From positions 1 to 38,428 of the forward strand of contig CAJTTZ010000022.1 of assembly GCA_910579505.1 (NCBI GenBank): 38,428 bases of DNA. Direction: 5' to 3'. The notes beneath the pieces are model-generated. The model searched no databases. It saw only the letters and a list, made by a program, of their open reading frames with translations, and had not been told where the DNA came from. Position 1 is the first letter of the stretch; each line of letters begins with the position of its first letter. A program made the translations under genes and the position numbers. This document shows positions 21,324 through 30,300 of this stretch, in pieces. The DNA is from an uncultured Lachnospiraceae bacterium (GTDB lineage Bacteria; Bacillota; Clostridia; Lachnospirales; Lachnospiraceae).

Positions 21324-22304
21324 TTACTCCATAGACTCTAACAGGCGGTCCACCGTAGTGAATGCTAGTCCCGTCACTGTGTCCGCACACCCGTAGTAGA
21401 TGGCGATTCTCCCGGTAGCCGCATCCGTAAGCGCCGCGCAGGGAAATACCACATTCGGCACGTCACCCACACACTCGTACAGTTCGTGCGGCCCTAAAAT
21501 ATAATTTTTCGTCCTCTTCTTCACCTTCCACGGCTCTTCCAAGTCAAGCAGCGCGCAGCCCATGCGGTAGACAAAGCCGTTACACGTATTGATCACACCG
21601 TGATAGATCAGAAGCCATCCCTCGTCCGTCTCTATCGGAACGCTTCCCGCGCCGATCTTCGTGGACTGCCACGCGGACTCGTCGCCCTTGATCGTTCCCA
21701 TCACCAGGCGGTGCCTTCCCCAGTAGGTGAGATCCGGGCTTTCGCTCACGAAAATGTCCCCGAAAGGCGTGTGCCCGTTGTCGCTTGGACGGCTCAGCAT
21801 ATAGTATTTTTCCTGAATCTTTCTCGGAAACAGCACCCCGTTTCTGTTGAACGGCAGGAATGCATTTTCCCTCTGGTAAAAAGTCTTAAAGTCGAACGTA
21901 TAGGCAAGACCTATTGTCGGATAGCCGCTGTATCCGTTGCACCATGTAACATAATATCTGTCCTCGATAAAGCATACTCTCGGGTCGTAGCGGAAATCCC
22001 GCTTCGCCACCTCCGGGCATGCGCCCTGCAGGGTAATCGGTTCATCGGAAATCTCCCAGTGGATACCGTCCCTGCTGAATCCCGCAAACAGGTCCATGCT
22101 GATCGACCTGCTGTCACAGCGGAACACTCCCGCGAATCCGTCCTCGAAGGGCACAACCGCGCTGTTAAAAATACTGTTGGAGTTTCTCGTCGCAAACCGA
22201 TCAATGATCGGATTTTCCTTATAACGCCATACAGGAAGCTTTTCCGTCCCGTCCGGCTCCTGCCACGGAATGTTTGGCAGATGTCTGCCTATGATTTTCG
22301 CCAT
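21324..22304 (-). CDS. GH130 beta-mannoside phosphorylase
   Basis: A 326-residue GH130 enzyme, a five-bladed propeller that splits beta-mannosides with phosphate to release mannose 1-phosphate (some members hydrolyse). The conserved core RYDPRV holds Asp107, the general acid position. The flanking phosphate-binding residues appear in DSRS, KIGAGSVPIE and YHGV. The exact subfamily (mannosyl-GlcNAc, mannobiose or beta-1,2-mannan) cannot be fixed by eye. No signal peptide; cytoplasmic. AAGGAG lies 11 bases before the ATG. It sits between the binding-protein gene and GH38. With GH38 it fits breakdown of the Man-beta-GlcNAc core of N-glycans, an inference from the pairing. Confidence 0.93.
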   Translation of the reverse strand: MAKIIGRHLPNIPWQEPDGTEKLPVWRYKENPIIDRFATRNSNSIFNSAVVPFEDGFAGVFRCDSRSISMDLFAGFSRDGIHWEISDEPITLQGACPEVAKRDFRYDPRVCFIEDRYYVTWCNGYSGYPTIGLAYTFDFKTFYQRENAFLPFNRNGVLFPRKIQEKYYMLSRPSDNGHTPFGDIFVSESPDLTYWGRHRLVMGTIKGDESAWQSTKIGAGSVPIETDEGWLLIYHGVINTCNGFVYRMGCALLDLEEPWKVKKRTKNYILGPHELYECVGDVPNVVFPCAALTDAATGRIAIYYGCADTVTGLAFTTVDRLLESME

Positions 22305-22345
22305 AGTCGTCTCTTCTCCTTATTTCTGTCCTCCATAATCCCGCC

Positions 22346-22363
22346 ATACGGAGAATGCCGTAT
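22346..22363. repeat. Small hairpin sharing sequence with the larger hairpin cluster at 23875
   Basis: ATACGG/CCGTAT with a 6-base loop lies just before the GH130 gene in the operon. Its surroundings (CCGCCATACGGAGAATGCCG at 22341-22360) match CCGCCATGCGGAGAATGCCG at 23875-23894 at 19 of 20 positions. This is a repeated intergenic element inside one operon. Confidence 0.7.
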
Positions 22364-22364
22364 T

Positions 22365-23816
22365 TTAGGAATCCTTCCCACGCTGCCCCATAAATTCGTC
22401 AACCTGTTTCTGCGCCTCATCCATGATCTCCTGCCATCCGGCCTTCATCAGCTCCGCCTTGATTTCAGGTATCGTGTCTTTCGGGTCGCGCACGCCGGTC
22501 ATCACTTCGCTGCGGTAGCGCAGCCATATCTCGCGGCAGTTCGCCAGCTTATCCGAAACTTCCGTGGAATCGAAGGTAAAGCCCAGCATCACGGAAGATA
22601 CCGCAGCCTCGTTCAGTTCCCTGACCTCATCCCACTGGTTGGTCTCGTTCGTGTCCTCTAACGTCACCGTAAAGAAAGTGCCCTGCGTGTATCCGGCCAT
22701 CGCCCACTCGTTGTTGATCTTGTGCACCCTGCCGTCCTCTGTATAGTTAAAGTTCACGCCCTCTTCCCCGTAGAAGAACATGTCGCGCAGCTTCGTATCC
22801 GTATTGACCTTGTCGAGAAGCTGCAGGCATTTCTCCGGGTACTTCGTGTTGACGGATATCATGTTTAACGAGCCGCGCACGGTCTCGTTGGACAGAATTG
22901 TGTCACCGATCTTCTGCACCGCAACTTCCTTGCCCATCTGCGGTCCCCACGCCGTGACGCCTGCGCTCTCCCAGCCCTGCGCCACACGCCACATGTTGTA
23001 GACACGCGCCTCTGACAAGGTAGATGCGTCAGGGTTGATGATACCTTTCTGGTACCAGTCGTGGAGCGTCTCAAGCGCGGAATAAATCTCCGGCTCCTCC
23101 AGCGTAAAACATACCTTCGCGTCCGCGTCGTCGTATCTCACACCGAGAATCTGCGTACCTGCCCCAAGCTGGTCGTACACGTCGAAAATATAGTACACGC
23201 CGTCATTCTTGACATAAACCGGGTAATCATTCTTATCCGCCTTCAATGTCTCGAAAGTTTCCGTCAGGGACTCGATCTCCGTCAGGGACGCCAGATCCAG
23301 ATTATACTCATCCACCAGTTCCTTATCCCACACCGCGTAGTTGGAGATGGAGCTGTCTTTATAGGTAGGAATGCCGTAAATCCTGTCCTTCACCTTCACA
23401 CCGTCCCAATACTTATCGGGCATCAGCTCCTTAAGCCCCGGCATGTTGGCGTCAACCATGTCCGTGATATCGCAGCATGCGCCCAGATTGATATCGGCTA
23501 TATAGTTATTGCCTGTTCCGAAAATAATATCAAAAGGCTCGTTTGTGCTCACAATAATGTTGCGCCGCTTATCCCAGTCGCCCCACGGAATGACTTCCAC
23601 CTCCAGGTTGACGCCGATTTCCGGCTCAATGTATTCGTTTACCTTTGCGATCCAGCTGTCATAGTTGGTCGGCATCCCGTTGCCGATGGTCACCCACTTT
23701 AAATGGACAATCCCGTCTTCTCCTCCTGCATCACCGCTGCCGCCACAGCCCGAAAGCGTCCCCACAACCATCATAACTGCCGCGCCAAGCGCCGCCATTC
23801 TTTTCCACTTCATCAT
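22365..23816 (-). CDS. Sugar ABC transporter solute-binding lipoprotein
   Basis: A 483-residue extracellular binding protein (family 1, LplA-like). The signal sequence ends in LSGC with lipid-anchored Cys24. A Gly/Asp-rich linker and then two alpha/beta lobes follow, with typical segments such as PFDIIFGTGNNYI, IYGIPTYKD and the C-terminal helix region. It should capture the mannoside outside the membrane for the LplB/LplC-like permeases encoded directly upstream. The start ATG has GGAG 7 bases upstream. It is separated from the second permease by 190 bases containing three strong hairpins, a common arrangement that raises the binding-protein mRNA level over that of the membrane proteins. The exact sugar is inferred from GH130 and GH38 downstream. 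Confidence 0.94.
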   Translation of the reverse strand: MMKWKRMAALGAAVMMVVGTLSGCGGSGDAGGEDGIVHLKWVTIGNGMPTNYDSWIAKVNEYIEPEIGVNLEVEVIPWGDWDKRRNIIVSTNEPFDIIFGTGNNYIADINLGACCDITDMVDANMPGLKELMPDKYWDGVKVKDRIYGIPTYKDSSISNYAVWDKELVDEYNLDLASLTEIESLTETFETLKADKNDYPVYVKNDGVYYIFDVYDQLGAGTQILGVRYDDADAKVCFTLEEPEIYSALETLHDWYQKGIINPDASTLSEARVYNMWRVAQGWESAGVTAWGPQMGKEVAVQKIGDTILSNETVRGSLNMISVNTKYPEKCLQLLDKVNTDTKLRDMFFYGEEGVNFNYTEDGRVHKINNEWAMAGYTQGTFFTVTLEDTNETNQWDEVRELNEAAVSSVMLGFTFDSTEVSDKLANCREIWLRYRSEVMTGVRDPKDTIPEIKAELMKAGWQEIMDEAQKQVDEFMGQRGKDS

Positions 23817-23874
23817 TTTTCCTCTCCTTTTTCTCTGTTATTTTCCCAATCTCCAATTTTCAAAACCTTGCGAT

Positions 23875-24006
23875 CCGCCATGCGGAGAATGCCGATTTCT
23901 GGCATTCTCCTGAGTGAAACGGAGTTGCAGCGCAACTCCTACGCGAAACTTAGTAATTCTTGGCGTTCCGTCCTATGGCGGAACGTCTTTAGAATTACTT
24001 TTCGCG
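23875..24006. repeat. Three consecutive hairpins between permease and binding-protein genes
   Basis: Three inverted repeats in a row: GGAGAATGCC/GGCATTCTCC (23884-23893, 23901-23910), GGAGTTGC/GCAACTCC (23921-23928, 23932-23939), and a nested stem at 23942-24006 (CGCGAAA, GTAATTCT, CGTTCCG and their complements). The last begins right at the stop codon of the permease gene. There is no T-run after any of them, so they are more likely mRNA-stabilising or processing structures, or a repetitive palindromic element, than full terminators. Confidence 0.8.
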
Positions 24007-24924
24007 TTATTCTTTGACGGAGCCCACAGTCAGTCCCGAGATAAAGTACTTCTGGAAGAACGGGTAGGTGCACGCAATCGGCACGATGATAACGATTGCA
24101 ATCGCCATGCGCACGCTCTCCGTCGGCATACTCAGCTTATACTCCTGCAGGGACAGTCCGCCATAAGGATTGTTCGCTATGTATTCGATGTTTTTCTGCA
24201 TCTGGTTCAGCAAAGACTGCAGCGTCTGCTTTTTCGTGTCCTGAATGTACAGGGATGCCTGGAACCAGTCATTCCAGTAGCCGAATGCCGCAAACATACC
24301 GATGGTCGCCATCACCGGCTTGGAGATCGGCAGCACGATCTGCGACCAGATCCGAAACTGTCCCGCGCCGTCGATCTTCGCGGACTCTATGATGGAGTCC
24401 GGCACCGTCGTCCTGAAAAAAGTACGGCAGATGGTCACGCTGAAGGCCGAGCAGGCAAGGGGCAGGATCAGCGCCCAAATGTTGTTATTCAATTTTAAGA
24501 TGTTGTTTACTACCACATAACTGGCAAGCATGCCGCCGTTAAACACCATCGGTATAAAGAGCATCCATGTATAAATCTTTCTCAGTTTAAAGTTCCTTCT
24601 GGACACCACATATCCCATGGACGTGTTCAGCGCTATGGAAATCACGGTGCCGACCACCGTCACAACCACGGACATGAACGTGGCCCGCAAAATCGTTATC
24701 CGCTCGTTCCACAAAAACTCATAGGCGGAGGCTGACAGCACCTGTGGAACCAGCTGGTACCCATTCGTTCTAAGTACCTCCTCGTCCGTGATGGATATCG
24801 AAAAAACAAACAGCAGCGGAATGACGCACATAACTGCCAGAATCAGAAACACGAGGTTGAATACGATGTTCGTCGATGTCTTTATCTGGTTCAGCGACTG
24901 ACCGCTTTTATCCTTTTTACTCAC
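24007..24924 (-). CDS. Carbohydrate ABC transporter permease (LplC/YtcP-like)
   Basis: A 305-residue membrane permease of the second (CUT1, LplC) type with six membrane helices. The EAA-like loop ESAKIDGAGQFRIWSQIVLP, which docks to the ATPase, is clear. The start is a GTG at 24924 with AAGGAGG 8 bases upstream; the GTG at 24933 would overlap that site. It is 15 bases after the first permease gene and forms the transport channel with it. The operon encodes no ATPase, so a shared MsmX-type ATPase elsewhere in the genome is expected. Confidence 0.95.
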   Translation of the reverse strand: MSKKDKSGQSLNQIKTSTNIVFNLVFLILAVMCVIPLLFVFSISITDEEVLRTNGYQLVPQVLSASAYEFLWNERITILRATFMSVVVTVVGTVISIALNTSMGYVVSRRNFKLRKIYTWMLFIPMVFNGGMLASYVVVNNILKLNNNIWALILPLACSAFSVTICRTFFRTTVPDSIIESAKIDGAGQFRIWSQIVLPISKPVMATIGMFAAFGYWNDWFQASLYIQDTKKQTLQSLLNQMQKNIEYIANNPYGGLSLQEYKLSMPTESVRMAIAIVIIVPIACTYPFFQKYFISGLTVGSVKE

Positions 24925-24939
24925 GTTTCCCACCTCCTT

Positions 24940-25923
24940 CTATATAATCCTGTTTTCATTGTCGATTTTGCTCACGATCCAGTTGGCCAGAAGGATCGTC
25001 CCGCAGCTGCAGATCGCCTGGAAGAACGACGCTGCCGCTGTCTGTCCGATTGGCGCCGAGGACTGGATGGCATTATATATGTATGTGTCAAATGTGGACG
25101 CCGTCGTGTAAAGCGACGCCGGGAGCTGTCCCGTCACCTGATAGAACAGTCCGAAATCAGAATTGAAAATCTTTCCGCAATCCAGAATCAGCATCATAAT
25201 GAACACAGGCTTGATTGCAGGAAGCGTAATGTGCCTCGCCTGCTGCGCCTTCGTCGCGCCATCCATCACCGCCGCCTCGTACAGGGACGGGTCGATGCCG
25301 GTGATGCTTGCCAGATAGAGCACCATGCCGTATCCCATACCCTTCCAGGTATTCAGGAAGACGAGGATAAAGGGCCAGTACTTACTCTCCTGATACCACA
25401 TGATCCGCTCGCCGCCCATCGCGGTTATGATGCCGTTGATATATCCTCTCTCCGGCGTCAGGAGCGCGTATACGAAATAACTGATCACCACCCACGACAT
25501 GAAATAGGGCAGAAACATCATCGTCTGGTACACTTTGGACGCCCTCTTATTGCGCATACTGCTCAGCATCAGCGCACCGCCCACCGCAACGCTTGCACTT
25601 ATAATGATAAACGCGATGTTGTAGAGAATCGTGTTGCGAAGGAGCATGGTAAACGAGTTGGATGTGAAGAAATAGCTGAAATTCCCAAATCCGGCCCATT
25701 CACTGTGCAGCAGATTATAGATAAATCCGTGTCCGCCGGGCGACAGTTTATATACCTTAAAGGCAATTACCACACCGAACATCGGCAGATAGGAAAAGAT
25801 CAGGAACCACAGCAAAGTAGGCAGGGACAGCAGAAACAGTTCCGTGTCGTCTCTGGACCAGCGCTTTTTCCGGGGCTTTTTGATGCGCGCTTTTTCTCCG
25901 CCTGACATCTCATTCCTTTTCAT
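24940..25923 (-). CDS. Carbohydrate ABC transporter permease (LplB-like)
   Basis: A 327-residue permease with a basic cytosolic N-terminus, six membrane helices and the ATPase-docking loop YEAAVMDGATKAQQARHITL. It is the first gene of the leftward mannoside operon and pairs with the LplC-like permease 15 bases downstream. A full AAAGGAGGT stands 7 bases before the ATG. Its promoter, with an operator-like palindrome, lies in the 374-base divergent gap shared with the LacI-family gene, which is the likely regulator. Confidence 0.95.
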   Translation of the reverse strand: MKRNEMSGGEKARIKKPRKKRWSRDDTELFLLSLPTLLWFLIFSYLPMFGVVIAFKVYKLSPGGHGFIYNLLHSEWAGFGNFSYFFTSNSFTMLLRNTILYNIAFIIISASVAVGGALMLSSMRNKRASKVYQTMMFLPYFMSWVVISYFVYALLTPERGYINGIITAMGGERIMWYQESKYWPFILVFLNTWKGMGYGMVLYLASITGIDPSLYEAAVMDGATKAQQARHITLPAIKPVFIMMLILDCGKIFNSDFGLFYQVTGQLPASLYTTASTFDTYIYNAIQSSAPIGQTAAASFFQAICSCGTILLANWIVSKIDNENRII

Positions 25924-25959
25924 TACTTTTACCTCCTTTGTTTATATTTTATTTATTTT

Positions 25960-25998
25960 TGTTAACTTTAGATTAACATTTCTTTTTATATATGTCAA
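25960..25998 (-). promoter_or_regulatory. Mannoside operon promoter with overlapping palindrome
   Basis: Minus strand TTGACA (25993-25998) is followed after 17 bases by TAATCT (25970-25975, a weak -10). A 19-bp palindrome TGTTAA-N7-TTAACA (25960-25978) covers the -10 and the start site. Binding there would block transcription, so it is a candidate operator for the divergent LacI-type regulator. The rest of the gap 25924-26297 is very AT-rich and shows no gene. Confidence 0.6.
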
Positions 25999-26189
25999 CA
26001 CAGATATACAAAATTGTTATCATTTTTATAAATTTGATAAGTTTTTTGTGCACCTTTCTCCTTTTTCTCTTATTTATCATATTTTACAGGTATTTTTATA
26101 TTTACAAATATAAACTTTTCCAGACGTCAATATGCGGAATCTTGCTTTTCAAAATCACATTTAGAATTAACATTTGTAAACTTGCGAAT

Positions 26190-26268
26190 TGTTTTTTCTT
26201 TTTCACTGTGCTATACTAAAAGTAATTTCCTACAGAAATAACTTTAGTAATTTCCTACGGAAATAACT
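26190..26268 (+). promoter_or_regulatory. Promoter of the LacI-family gene with two tandem operator-like palindromes
   Basis: TTGTTT (26190-26195), a 17-base spacer and TATACT (26213-26218). Directly after the -10 come two almost identical 21-bp palindromes, GTAATTTCCTACRGAAATAAC, at 26223-26243 and 26248-26268, differing at one base and set 25 bases apart. They lie from about the start of transcription onward, ideal for road-block or self-repression by the regulator. Confidence 0.7.
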
Positions 26269-26297
26269 TGCTCAGCTATATGTAAGAAGGAGACAAT

Positions 26298-27317
26298 ATG
26301 GAAAAAGTTACGATGAAAGACATTGCGGACGCCCTGGATATTTCCAGAGTCACCGTCAGCAAAGCGTTTAACAACCAGGCCGGCGTGTCCGACTCGCTAA
26401 AAGATATGATTTTTGACAAAGCAAGGGAGCTGGGATATGCCAAACTTCCCACGCAGGCAATGGGCACAGGCGCTTACACCGAACACACGGTGGCCCTGAT
26501 CGTCTCAAGACCCGACTCCGCCTCCTTCTGGACAGGAATCATCCACCGCATGGCACAGGAGCTTTCCGAATACAATATCAATCTGATGTATATTTACGTT
26601 CCTTCCTCATTCACGAAGGATTTTACTCTCCCCTCCATTCTCTCCAAGGAAAGCGTGGAGTGCATTGCCGTGATGAACGTATATGATCCCGTTATTCTCG
26701 GCATGGTGAACGAGCTGCCCGGTCCGAAGGTTTTTCTCGACACCATCCCCACCCTGACCGACAGGAAGCTGGACGGCGATCTGCTTTTGATCGAGGGCTA
26801 CCGCACGGAGGCTGAAATCACGGAGCTGCTCATAACAGACGGGCACAAAGAAATCGGTTTTATGGGAGATATCAATTATGCCCAGACAAACAAGGAACGC
26901 TATCTTGGCTACCGCGACAGCATGGACCGTTACAAACTCGCCATCCGCCCGGAATATTTAATGATTCAGAGCATTGACGTTTTTTCTTATAAGAGGGAGA
27001 TATATCAGTTTTTGGGTTCTCTGTCCAAATGGCCTACCGCCTTTGTCTGCGCCAGCGACTATGTGGCAAGCTTTGTGCAGCAGTACATGGACGAACACGC
27101 GCAGGAACTCGACCACCCCGTCACGCTGACAGGTTTTGACAATACAGACGAATATGCGAATGTCCGCGGTCGTATCATCACCGCAAACGTTCCTACCGGG
27201 CTGCTCGGCAAACGGCTCGCGCTGCAGCTTCTGTTCCGCATCAATCACCCCGATGCACCCCACGAGCTGACTTTTATCAAGCCTTATATTATAAACGGTG
27301 CGTCCTCTGCTCTTTGA
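26298..27317 (+). CDS. LacI-family transcriptional regulator of the mannoside operon
   Basis: A 339-residue repressor. The N-terminal helix-turn-helix (residues 4-50, VTMKDIADALDISRVTVSKA) is typical of LacI/GalR proteins. The rest is the periplasmic-binding-protein-like sensor domain, ending in the usual C-terminal region. Sugar-bound or free, it should control the divergent transporter and glycosidase operon; the ligand is probably a mannoside or mannose derivative. AAGGAGA lies 4-5 bases before the ATG. Its own promoter carries two tandem palindromes, which suggests self-control. It is the only convincing plus-strand gene in the window. Confidence 0.94.
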   Translation: MEKVTMKDIADALDISRVTVSKAFNNQAGVSDSLKDMIFDKARELGYAKLPTQAMGTGAYTEHTVALIVSRPDSASFWTGIIHRMAQELSEYNINLMYIYVPSSFTKDFTLPSILSKESVECIAVMNVYDPVILGMVNELPGPKVFLDTIPTLTDRKLDGDLLLIEGYRTEAEITELLITDGHKEIGFMGDINYAQTNKERYLGYRDSMDRYKLAIRPEYLMIQSIDVFSYKREIYQFLGSLSKWPTAFVCASDYVASFVQQYMDEHAQELDHPVTLTGFDNTDEYANVRGRIITANVPTGLLGKRLALQLLFRINHPDAPHELTFIKPYIINGASSAL

Positions 27318-27330
27318 GCGATGTGCAAAA

Positions 27331-27370
27331 CCCCCGGACCGGTTTGATACGGTCCGGGGGCTTTCTTTTG
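27331..27370. terminator. Terminator of the LacI-family gene
   Basis: Perfect 11-bp stem CCCCCGGACCG/CGGTCCGGGGG with an 8-base loop, then CTTTCTTTTG on the plus strand. On the minus strand TTTTGC follows, so it may also stop the giant-protein transcript, whose stop codon is at 27380. Confidence 0.9.
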
Positions 27371-27379
27371 TTATCTCAC

Positions 27380-30300
27380 TTACCTTTCTTTCTTCTCTTC
27401 TGTATCCTCATTTCTCCACCGCAAAATAATAACTACCACAATCACCGCCGCCACAATAAGCAACAGCCAGATAAAATAGCAGATACCGAGGAACGTCGGG
27501 CAGATATGGCACAGGCCACACCTTCCTGCCGCCTCGTCCGTAAGCCGGTACGCAATGGCATAGGTGGAGAAACACGCCGTCTCAATGGTAATGGTCTGTG
27601 CAGCGTCATCCAGATCGTTTAACAGGGTGCATTCTCCCTCGTGCGCCCGGACGATATAAAAGTCTGCGGAAAGTTCCCGAAGCGCCTCCGGCATATCTAT
27701 CACAATTTCCACCGGTTCGTCAATTCTGTGGACAGCATTCCACTCGCCTTTTCCCTGTCGGAGGAACATGGAAATATCCACATACATCCCCACCGTCAGG
27801 CCGGGCACCTCCTTCTGTGCGTCCCCGATTCCCTGCTCGATTACCGATTTTTCCTGTTCACTCACCTTGTCGTCGATCCGTTCCACGTCAATACGGATTT
27901 CAATGGTTTCCCCCTGCGCTACTCGTCCGATCTCCTCTTCTGTCAGAACCGCGTTTGCCACCGCCACAGCGTCCGCCGCCTGCGCCGTACACAGCGCCTC
28001 ATCCACATTGTTGACGGTCACGATGACCGCGCCCTCATCCACGGGGATTGTCAAAGTCTCCCTGACCTTGCCGACTGCATAGGGATGCGCTTCCGCCCAG
28101 CTTTCGCGGCCATCCGCTCCATCTCCCGCACCATCTTCATTTCCGGCTGTGCCGCCTGCACCAGTTCCGTCATTGCCCGTGCCGTTTCCGGCTGTACCGT
28201 TGGCGTCATTGCCTGTACCGCTGCCGTTTCCGGCTGTACCGGCTCCGTCATTGCCTGTACCGCTGCCGTTTCCGGCCGTGCCGACTCCGTCATTGCCTGT
28301 ACCGTTACCCGGTATTGGCACAATTCTGCCATCCTCTACCGTATGTTTCGGGATTGTTCCGTCTCCGGGATTCGTACCGTCTGCCGGATTCGTTTCCCCG
28401 TCGGCCGGCTTTGTTCCGTCTCCCGGTTCTATGCCACCGCCCGGTTTCCTTCCGTCTCCCGGTTTCCTGCCGCCGTCCGTGTCTGTCCCGTCTCCCGGTT
28501 TCCTGCCGCCGTCCGTGTCTGTCCCGTCTCCCGGTTTCCTGCCGCCGCCCGTGTCTGTCCCGTCTCCCGGTTTCCTGTCATCCACTGAATCGGTTCCGCT
28601 GCCCGGGTTCGTATCGGCCGGCTTTTTGTCACCTCCCGGGTTCGTGCCGCCGGGCACTACGCCGCCTGTGTTATCTCCGCCGGGATTACCGCCCACGTCT
28701 CCCGTTCCTCCATCCTCTTCATCCTTCTTGTCTCCGTCATCCTTCGGCCGGCTGTACTTTTTGACCGTCTTTACGACGATTTCCGACACGAAAGCCGTAT
28801 CCGTCGCCACATAACGCAGTTCGTAATCGCCGGGCTCCAGACCCGTGACTTCTTCCCCTGTAATGGAAATCCACTCCGCACTGCCCGCTTTCCGATACTG
28901 CATGGTTGTATCCGTTTTCGTCAGTTTTCCATTGTTTCCGTTCTTTTTGCCCTCCGCCTTCGGCTTCACCTGCTCCGGCCCCGCCGGGCGCTTCGGCACG
29001 GGCAGAAGCTGGGGATTGCTGTCGCCTGTATCTGTCCCGTTGCCTCTTTTTATAATGGCTATGGTTTCCCCGAACCAGCTTTCATCAATAGGCACAGAGC
29101 CGTCCCCGGAAGCGGTAACTTCTTCCCCGCCGATCAGATAGACCGCGCCGGGCGTCAGTCCCGTCAGGGTTTCCGTGGGGTAGGCGATCACCGCCGCTGG
29201 TATTTCCGCTCTCATAATCCATTTCGCGTAAAGGGTCACATCCTCTTCCACCCGGTCTGCCGCCTCCTCCGCCGCAAAAAGCCAACGGTTCGCGCAGGAT
29301 GCCTCTTTAAACCATCCCGCAAAGACCATATCCGTCTTTTTCGGGTCGGCAGGCTTCGCAACCGTCACCCGCCACGACAAGCCTGCCACTGGAGAAACGC
29401 TGCTGCCTCCCTGAGAATCAAAGGTCACCGTGAGGGTTCTGCCCTCGCCGACCACCGCCTCCGCCGTCTTTCCGTGAGGCGCAGTCTGCGTTGCAGACAG
29501 CCGCACAAGATATTTTCCCGCAGATACATCTGTGAGATTCCCCGTAGCCGCCGTCCATGTCCTGCCACCGTCCGCACTGTACTCCATAGCCGCCGTCAGT
29601 CCCGTAATCTGTCCGTCCTTCTTTCCTTTTATCGTCTCATCGCTCTTTCCGAGGCTTGGCGCAGCGGGACGTGCCGCCAGCGCAAGGCTCTGCGGATCAC
29701 TGTCCTCGGTATTGACGCCATCGCCCTTCTTTATAATAGAGATGGTCCCGCCAAACCAGCCGTCGTCTATCCTGATATTGCCTTCGGCATCCGCCTTACG
29801 GGAAACCTCTGTCCCATCCGGCAGTTTGATCAGGTATTCAGCCTCCGGCAAAAGTCCCGTCAGCTTTTCCGTCAAATAGTCGGGCGACGCATCCGGCGTC
29901 TGCTCCTTGCCCTTGATTTTTACCGTCACAGTCTGACTCTCGCTGTTTCCGGCATTGTCCACGGCAGTTATTTTCACCTGCACTGTGCCGGAAAAACCGA
30001 TTAACCTGTCAATCATAAAAGTGCATTCCGTTTTCATGGCAGTCGCAAAATCTTCCGCCACCGTATTTTCACTGCCGCTGCCGATCTGCCACTTTATTTC
30101 CTTTATGCCGGATTCCGCCATACTGCCGTCCCGCACCGTCACCAGAAGCTTCGGCGCGGTCTCGTAATATGCCGTGGAAAGTTCTTCTCCCTCCGGCTTA
30201 TTTCCCGCCTGCGTATCTGTGGGCAGACGGTCCGCTTTCACAGCGATCACAGGTTTTTCGCTTTCCACGATCACCCCGATTCCGTGCGCATATGCGGTCT

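Noticed and set aside
28437..28600. Regular repeats as a CRISPR array (also 37410-37710)
   Set aside because: The units are contiguous without unique spacers and stay in the reading frame of a surface protein.
28149..28814. Plus-strand Pro/Ser-rich frames opposite the giant protein, also at 37257-37866
   Set aside because: They are mirror images of the Gly/Asp-rich repeats on the coding strand and lack ribosome sites.
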